A stretch of DNA of 9,115 bases from contig CAJTSJ010000052.1 of NCBI GenBank assembly GCA_910578785.1, positions 1 to 9,115 of the forward strand, written 5' to 3'. How positions within the stretch are numbered: position 1 is the stretch's first letter; each line of letters starts with the position of its first letter. Positions 4,985 through 9,115 of this stretch are shown here, piece after piece. This DNA comes from an uncultured Muribaculum sp. (GTDB taxonomy: Bacteria; Bacteroidota; Bacteroidia; Bacteroidales; Muribaculaceae). Made by a program: the position numbers and the translations under genes. The notes under the pieces are model-generated. The model had not been told where the DNA came from. It did not search any database and saw only the letters and a list, made by a program, of their open reading frames with translations.

Positions 4985-7690
4985 ATGAAACACGTTTTAC
5001 GGGCATTATATTTTACAGTTCCGCTAATCCCCGCGCTGGCGGGATGCTACGGCAATAGCGAACCGAACACAGACGTGATATTCTCGTCAAAAGACTTTTC
5101 CGTATACACAGACAGGGTGGTGCAGGGCGAGTATACTGCGCGTGCGGTCAGTCCTACGGAGATTGTTACCGACTATAAAAGCCCGGAGCAAAGCGGACTC
5201 TCACGATTGTTGCATTTCAGGCTGTCGCTTAACAGTCGCGACAATGAGCTGGTGCAAGGCTCGTCGCATAGCGTGCTTGTCGGAACGGACACTGTGTTTA
5301 CGTTTGGAGAGGCGCTTCAGGAGTTTGATTCGATTAAGTCGGACGAGGTCGGACTGCTTGACCGCGACACTCGCTGGACTCTGAAAGTCGACATGACGCC
5401 TGTGCTGAAAAGTTTCAAGGAGCGCGGATATTACGTGACCCCGACTTCCGACACCATCTATGAACACGACTTCAAAGGCGTGTGGGTGGCTGGAAGCGTT
5501 AACCCGTTGACCTGGGATTTTGAGAACCTATATGGCAAACATGATCAAAAGCTGAAGGATGACGACAACGACGGCATCTATGAGGTGACTTTGAATCTGA
5601 ACCCGACCACTGAACGCCCGGATAATCCTACCGGTTGGTCAATTGACAGCATCGATGCCGACATGCCACGCTATAAATCTGACCAGGTTCTGATTGACGC
5701 TCTTTACAATATGGCCATACAGGAAATCAAGTCCAACATACGTCCGGACTCAACTTACCGCGCAGGCAAGGAGTGGAAAGGAGTGTGGACCCGCGACGTC
5801 TCCTATTCCGTCTATTTGGCTCTCGCTTATCTTGACCCTGAAGGTTCATGGCGTAGTCTGAAAGCTAAGCTGAAGGAATCGAAAAACGGCACCGTTATTG
5901 TCCAGGACACCGGCACGGGAGGTTCGTGGCCCGTATCGTCCGACAGAATTGTCTGGGCCATGGCGGCGAGGGAGATATTCTATGCCACCGGTGACACCGG
6001 AATATTGCCTTTGGCACTTACAGCCATCGAAAACACCCTTAACGACGATATGCGCGTGGTGTGGGATCCGAATTTCAAGCTTATGCACGGTGAGCAGTCC
6101 TATCTTGACTGGCGCGAGCAGACTTATCCTAAGTGGATGCAGCCGGTTGACATATACGAGTCGATGTGCTTGGGCACCAATGTGCTTTTTGTTGAAGCTT
6201 TCAAGGCCCGCGACGCCATGCTGACATACGTCCCGGGAGAGAAACCGGCTCCGATGTGGGACGGCGTAGACAAGGAAATTTCAAACGCTATCAATAATAA
6301 TCTCTGGATTCCAAACCTCGGCTACTATAGCGAGTATCTTTACGGTGGGGTGTATCCTATACAGTCAAAGGCTACTGACAACCTCGGTCAGTCACTGGCC
6401 ATCATATTCGACATAGCTAATCCGGACATGGCCAAGTCGATAATCAAGAACACGCCTTACACACCGTTCGGTATATCGTCGGTTTATCCTCAGATGCCCG
6501 ACATAAATCCTTACCATAATGACGCTGTATGGCCTTTCGTTCAGGCTTATTGGAATCTTGCCTCGAAAAAGGCCGGCAACATGCAGTCGTTTGAAAAGGG
6601 CTTTGCTGCCATGTGCCGTGCGGCCGCGATGTTCGGCACTAACAAGGAGCTGTTCGTAGGCCACAATGGCGACTATCGCGGAACCGCCGTCAACTCCGAC
6701 AGCCAGCTGTGGAGCTGTACGGGCATGGCTTCCATGATTTTCCGTGGAATTATGGGTATGGAGTTCTGCCCGGAAGGCATCAGCTTCTCTCCGTTCGTCC
6801 CGTCGGCGCTGACCGGTGACAAGATTCTTGAAGGTTTCCGCTACCGCAATGCTGACTTGACTGTTACTGTAAAAGGAACCGGAGATCAGATTAAGTCGTT
6901 TACTGTCAATGGGCAGGAAGAGTCGTCGCACATGCTTCCGTGTAACGTTGAAGGACATGTCGACATAGTCATAACCATGGAGTCGGAAGCTGTACCCCGG
7001 CAGTCCATCAATTCGGTCGAGCAGGCTTGGATGCCCTCTACGCCGATTTTGGAATGGACATCGGACACACGTGCCACGGTCACCAACTATAAGACTGACC
7101 TGAGCTACGACATCTGGATTAACGGTTCGCTTCTCGACCAAATTAATTCCAACAAAATTAGACTTGTACCGCAGGAATCATATACTGTTACCGATATTGT
7201 CCCTGTAAGTCAGGAACATTACGTCGGTTTCACATGTCGTCCGTATGAACAGATTCCAGCTTCGGCTCTCACTATGGTAGATGCCGTCAAGATGGGTGCT
7301 ACAGGTACAAGCCTGATTCACGACAAGGATATGGCTTCGGAATTCATCGAGACATCTCGTGTGAAGAACCGCCAGATAAACTTCGATGTGACGGTGGATG
7401 AAGATGGCGAATATCTATTTGACGTAAGATACGCCAATGGTTCAGGTCCCATCAACACGCGTAACATGTGCGCTTTGCGTATGCTCTATATCAACGGCTC
7501 CGAGGCAGGCCCGGTAGTTATGCCCCAGCGTGGAATCGATGAATGGCTTTCCACCGGATTCTCCAATATGCTTACCGTCAAGCTTAAGAAAGGACTGAAC
7601 AGGTTCAGTCTGCGCCTTGACGTCGAGAACATGAACGAGGATGCCGTCAATACAGCCCTTATCCGTTACGCCAGAATTATACGCAAATGA
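4985..7690 (+). CDS. Large glycoside hydrolase lipoprotein, six-hairpin (GH63/MGH1-like)
   Basis: This 901-residue protein starts with a lipoprotein signal (lipobox LAGC, Cys21), so it is anchored at the periplasmic side or the cell surface. Residues about 160-215 (GVWVAGSVNPLTWDFENL, then DDDNDGIYEV) form a sugar-binding-like beta module. From about 230 to 590 lies an (alpha/alpha)6 catalytic-type domain. It has the WTRD motif (Asp271) seen in this clan, SYLDWREQ (Asp375, Glu378) and HNDAVWPF (Asp513) as candidate catalytic or binding residues. Beta-sandwich segments follow (FCPEGISFSPFVPS near 591). The last 140 residues (about 760-901) look like a CBM6/35-type carbohydrate-binding module, with VRYANG, WLSTGFS and LKKGLNRFSLRL. 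It probably cleaves an alpha-linked glycan, but the substrate is unknown. No SusC/SusD pair is in the window. It leads an operon and overlaps the next gene by 4 bases. Confidence 0.8.
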   Translation: MKHVLRALYFTVPLIPALAGCYGNSEPNTDVIFSSKDFSVYTDRVVQGEYTARAVSPTEIVTDYKSPEQSGLSRLLHFRLSLNSRDNELVQGSSHSVLVGTDTVFTFGEALQEFDSIKSDEVGLLDRDTRWTLKVDMTPVLKSFKERGYYVTPTSDTIYEHDFKGVWVAGSVNPLTWDFENLYGKHDQKLKDDDNDGIYEVTLNLNPTTERPDNPTGWSIDSIDADMPRYKSDQVLIDALYNMAIQEIKSNIRPDSTYRAGKEWKGVWTRDVSYSVYLALAYLDPEGSWRSLKAKLKESKNGTVIVQDTGTGGSWPVSSDRIVWAMAAREIFYATGDTGILPLALTAIENTLNDDMRVVWDPNFKLMHGEQSYLDWREQTYPKWMQPVDIYESMCLGTNVLFVEAFKARDAMLTYVPGEKPAPMWDGVDKEISNAINNNLWIPNLGYYSEYLYGGVYPIQSKATDNLGQSLAIIFDIANPDMAKSIIKNTPYTPFGISSVYPQMPDINPYHNDAVWPFVQAYWNLASKKAGNMQSFEKGFAAMCRAAAMFGTNKELFVGHNGDYRGTAVNSDSQLWSCTGMASMIFRGIMGMEFCPEGISFSPFVPSALTGDKILEGFRYRNADLTVTVKGTGDQIKSFTVNGQEESSHMLPCNVEGHVDIVITMESEAVPRQSINSVEQAWMPSTPILEWTSDTRATVTNYKTDLSYDIWINGSLLDQINSNKIRLVPQESYTVTDIVPVSQEHYVGFTCRPYEQIPASALTMVDAVKMGATGTSLIHDKDMASEFIETSRVKNRQINFDVTVDEDGEYLFDVRYANGSGPINTRNMCALRMLYINGSEAGPVVMPQRGIDEWLSTGFSNMLTVKLKKGLNRFSLRLDVENMNEDAVNTALIRYARIIRK

Positions 7691-8196
7691 CTACAGTAGG
7701 AATTATTTCTGACACCCACGGATGCTGGGACCGACGCTATGCGATGCACTTCAGCGGATGCGACGAGATATGGCATGCCGGCGATGTAGGCGATATTGAT
7801 ATTATAAATCGTTTAAAGGAAGTGGCACCTGTGGTCAGGGCCGTTTACGGCAATGCCGACCACGGCGCTGTGCGCCGCCTGCTTCCGGAGACCGAGGACT
7901 TTTATGTCGAGGGACTCCACGTCTGGATGACCCATATAGGGGGCTATCCCGGACGTTATGCCCCGGGTGTAGCGCGCCTGCTCAGGCAGGAGAACGTAAG
8001 CATGATGGTGTGTGGCCACAGCCATATACTTAAAGTCATTTCAGATCCTTTGACCCACGTGCTTCACATCAATCCCGGTGCCGCCGGACTGCAGGGCTGG
8101 CATCAGGTGCGTACGCTTATACGTCTGAAAATTGACAATGCCGTTCCTCGTGACCTTGAAGTGATTGAGATGAGCCGAAGCGTTATTTACGACTAA
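7687..8196 (+). CDS. YfcE/MJ0936-type metallophosphoesterase
   Basis: A small cytoplasmic calcineurin-like phosphoesterase (169 residues, usual length) with the full metal-binding set: SDTHG (Asp9, His11), GDVGD (Asp33), GNAD (Asn56), THIGG (His83) and GHSH (His111, His113). The family hydrolyses phosphodiesters such as bis-pNPP in the YfcE type using Mn or Ni; the natural substrate is generally not known. The usual NPGS after the last motif reads NPGAAG here (129-134), a small departure. The start overlaps the hydrolase stop as ATGA (7687-7690), which implies translational coupling. The SPOR lipoprotein gene follows after 18 bases. The link with a glycan hydrolase may be mere operon packing. 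Confidence 0.94.
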   Translation: MTTVGIISDTHGCWDRRYAMHFSGCDEIWHAGDVGDIDIINRLKEVAPVVRAVYGNADHGAVRRLLPETEDFYVEGLHVWMTHIGGYPGRYAPGVARLLRQENVSMMVCGHSHILKVISDPLTHVLHINPGAAGLQGWHQVRTLIRLKIDNAVPRDLEVIEMSRSVIYD

Positions 8197-8214
8197 CAAA
8201 ACTATATTACAGAT

Positions 8215-8766
8215 ATGAACAGAACTTTGTCAAGTCTATTCATCCCCGCTGTCATGTTGTGTGCCGTAGTGTTCATGACCACAGGATGCAAGACCAACGA
8301 ACAGAACTACCGCGCGGCATATCTCGCCGCCAAAGAGAAAGCCGATGAATCATCCGGCATCGAAAACACCATATATGACCGAATACGCCGAGAAGCAGTG
8401 TCGTCGCGCCTTGTCACCGAGCAAGGCGATTCATTACCTGTGATGACCGTTGCCGTGCAGTGCACTCCGGACGGATTTGCCGTTCCTGACAGTGTGAAGC
8501 GCTATTCGCTTGTCGTGGCGCAGTTCAAGCAGGTGTTCAATGCGCGTTCGCTTGCCACGCGCATGCGGCAGAGTGGGTCATGGCCCGATGCGATGGTGCT
8601 TCAGACGGCCGAACCATTGTACTATGTGGTAGCCTCCACCGCATCGACTCCCGAAGAAATCGATAGGGATTACAGGCGTCTGCTCGACGAAAAGTCTGTG
8701 GCCATGAAGGAGCCGTTCCCGTGGATTCTTACTCCGTCCCGTTTTCCTGTAGGTATGGGCAAGTGA
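8215..8766 (+). CDS. SPOR-domain lipoprotein
   Basis: The N-terminus is a lipoprotein signal with lipobox MTTGC (Cys25). A polar, alpha-helical linker follows (about residues 28-66, NYRAAYLAAKEKADE). Residues about 97-172 form a SPOR-like domain: first strand RYSLVVAQFK, helix NARSLATRMRQSG, strand PLYYVVAST and helix TPEEIDRDYRRLLDE. SPOR domains bind denuded glycan strands of peptidoglycan, often at the division septum, so the protein should sit in the periplasm with a lipid anchor and touch the cell wall. It is the third gene of the operon, 18 bases after the phosphoesterase gene. No U-rich terminator directly follows it. The assignment comes from the strand and helix pattern. Length (183 residues) suits a single-domain SPOR lipoprotein. 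Confidence 0.85.
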   Translation: MNRTLSSLFIPAVMLCAVVFMTTGCKTNEQNYRAAYLAAKEKADESSGIENTIYDRIRREAVSSRLVTEQGDSLPVMTVAVQCTPDGFAVPDSVKRYSLVVAQFKQVFNARSLATRMRQSGSWPDAMVLQTAEPLYYVVASTASTPEEIDRDYRRLLDEKSVAMKEPFPWILTPSRFPVGMGK

Positions 8767-8825
8767 ACGTGCAGTCGTATTGCAGACAGCTAATCTGCTG
8801 TAAAATATGTTATACAACACAACTG

Positions 8826-8857
8826 CTTGCAGGTACGGAAACTTTTACTTATATTTG
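8826..8857 (+). promoter_or_regulatory. Promoter-like site in the 3' intergenic region
   Basis: TATATTTG (8850-8857) matches TAnnTTTG exactly. CTTG (8826-8829) lies 20 bases upstream in place of TTTG. It faces no reading frame, so it would drive a non-coding transcript. Confidence 0.42.
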
Positions 8858-8862
8858 GGAAA

Positions 8863-8936
8863 CCGAGGCAGAACGATGTCCCCTGAAAGCAGTAAAGCCA
8901 TATCGGGGGCGTTCTGGTTGAGGATGACCGTTTTTT
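8863..8936 (+). ncRNA. Candidate small RNA, family not recognised
   Basis: The predicted transcript is about 74 bases, from just after the promoter at 8826-8857 to a run of six T (8931-8936). A stem CAGAACG (8869-8875) with CGTTCTG (8910-8916) continues through an internal loop into CCCC (8880-8883) with GGGG (8905-8908). It caps a loop of about 21 bases. A weak 4-base hairpin GGTT/GACC (8916-8930 region) precedes the T-run. It lacks the GGAAGNAGC-type loop of SRP RNA and is too short for 6S RNA. The ends are estimates. Confidence 0.33.
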
Positions 8937-8979
8937 CAAAAATATATATTTTATAGATTGTAGATTATTAAACGTTAAG

Positions 8980-9015
8980 AAGGATGTCGTCGTGATGACC
9001 GGCATCCTTTCTTCA
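8980..9015 (+). terminator. Terminator-like hairpin
   Basis: AAGGATGTCG (8980-8989) pairs with CGGCATCCTT (9000-9009), 10 pairs with one G-U, around a 10-base loop. The pyrimidine-rich TTCTTCATCTT that follows is a weak T tract. It could end the operon transcript or the candidate small RNA. Confidence 0.5.
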
Positions 9016-9073
9016 TCTTGAGTTTTCGACGGAGCATTGAAGGCCGGCAATACCTTAGATGTGTACTTTCAAA

Positions 9074-9096
9074 ATCGAAGTGCAAAAATCTTCGAT
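9074..9096. repeat. Short perfect dyad near the right edge
   Basis: ATCGAAG (9074-9080) and CTTCGAT (9090-9096) surround 9 A-rich bases. On the minus strand only TTTT follows, so a terminator is doubtful. It may be an operator or hairpin for a gene outside the window. Confidence 0.3.
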
Positions 9097-9115
9097 ACAT
9101 GAAATAGATTCACCT

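Larger units (their letters stand above)
8767..9115. other. Terminal non-coding stretch
   Basis: These 349 bases contain no protein gene I accept on either strand. They hold a weak dyad without a T-run (8782-8801), a promoter-like site (8826-8857), a candidate small RNA (8863-8936), a terminator-like hairpin (8980-9015) and a short perfect dyad near the edge (9074-9096). Confidence 0.55.

Noticed and set aside
6392..7141. 249-codon open frame antisense to the hydrolase gene
   Set aside because: It lies wholly opposite a well-supported gene, has arginine- and histidine-rich composition typical of a shadow frame, and has no recognisable domain.
8782..8801. GCAGA/TCTGC dyad just after the SPOR gene, as operon terminator
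   Set aside because: The stem is only 5 bases with competing pairings and is followed by AAAATATG, not a T-run.
8923..9001. Repeated GATGACCG octamer at 8923-8930 and 8994-9001
   Set aside because: The match is only 8 bases, with different flanks, and one copy falls in a hairpin loop; too short to treat as a real repeat.
8790..9050. 86-codon minus-strand frame in the 3' intergenic region
   Set aside because: It has low-complexity composition with no motif or promoter, and it runs through the terminator-like hairpin and the candidate small RNA.

Overview
The window looks like a chromosomal segment of a Bacteroidales bacterium, possibly Muribaculaceae-like; I cannot fix the genus. The evidence is promoters of the Bacteroidetes type (TTTG about 20 bases before TAnnTTTG), AT-rich leaders without strong Shine-Dalgarno sequences, several short lipoproteins, and an FtnA-type ferritin beside a large glycoside hydrolase lipoprotein. 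It joins an AT-rich accessory left third to an ordinary, more GC-rich right part, with a tRNA-Glu gene at the transition.

Left accessory block (1-1706, all minus strand): three small unrelated genes lie in tandem. They encode an ankyrin-repeat protein, an unrecognised 125-residue protein and a protein like the NTF2-fold immunity family. No toxin lies beside them. The spacers hold GC-rich dyad-symmetric sequences, and a near-perfect inverted repeat brackets the middle gene. This layout resembles the orphan-immunity arrays of Bacteroidales (acquired interbacterial defence, AID, and its recombinase-associated form), but no recombinase is in the window, so the match is inference. Upstream of the array lies a short broken piece of a macro-domain (ADP-ribose-binding) protein, about 25 codons long.

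Middle block (1707-3718, minus strand): a tight operon encodes a small zinc-ribbon protein, a YciI-like protein, a DJ-1/PfpI-family protein and a four-helix membrane protein, with 6 to 7 base gaps. A small lipoprotein gene follows after 34 bases. The tRNA-Glu(CTC) gene comes next, with its own promoter and terminator. Its 3' end points toward the accessory block, as expected if that block entered or is bounded at the tRNA.

Right block (4155-8766): ferritin (minus) is divergent from a plus-strand operon. The operon encodes a 901-residue six-hairpin-type glycoside hydrolase lipoprotein with a C-terminal carbohydrate-binding-like module, a YfcE/MJ0936-type metallophosphoesterase overlapping it by 4 bases, and a SPOR-domain lipoprotein. 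The 308-base divergent spacer carries both promoters and an inverted repeat over the hydrolase promoter. The last 349 bases hold no convincing protein gene. They contain a good promoter followed about 75 bases later by a T-run with a stem between, a candidate small RNA, and then a terminator-like hairpin.
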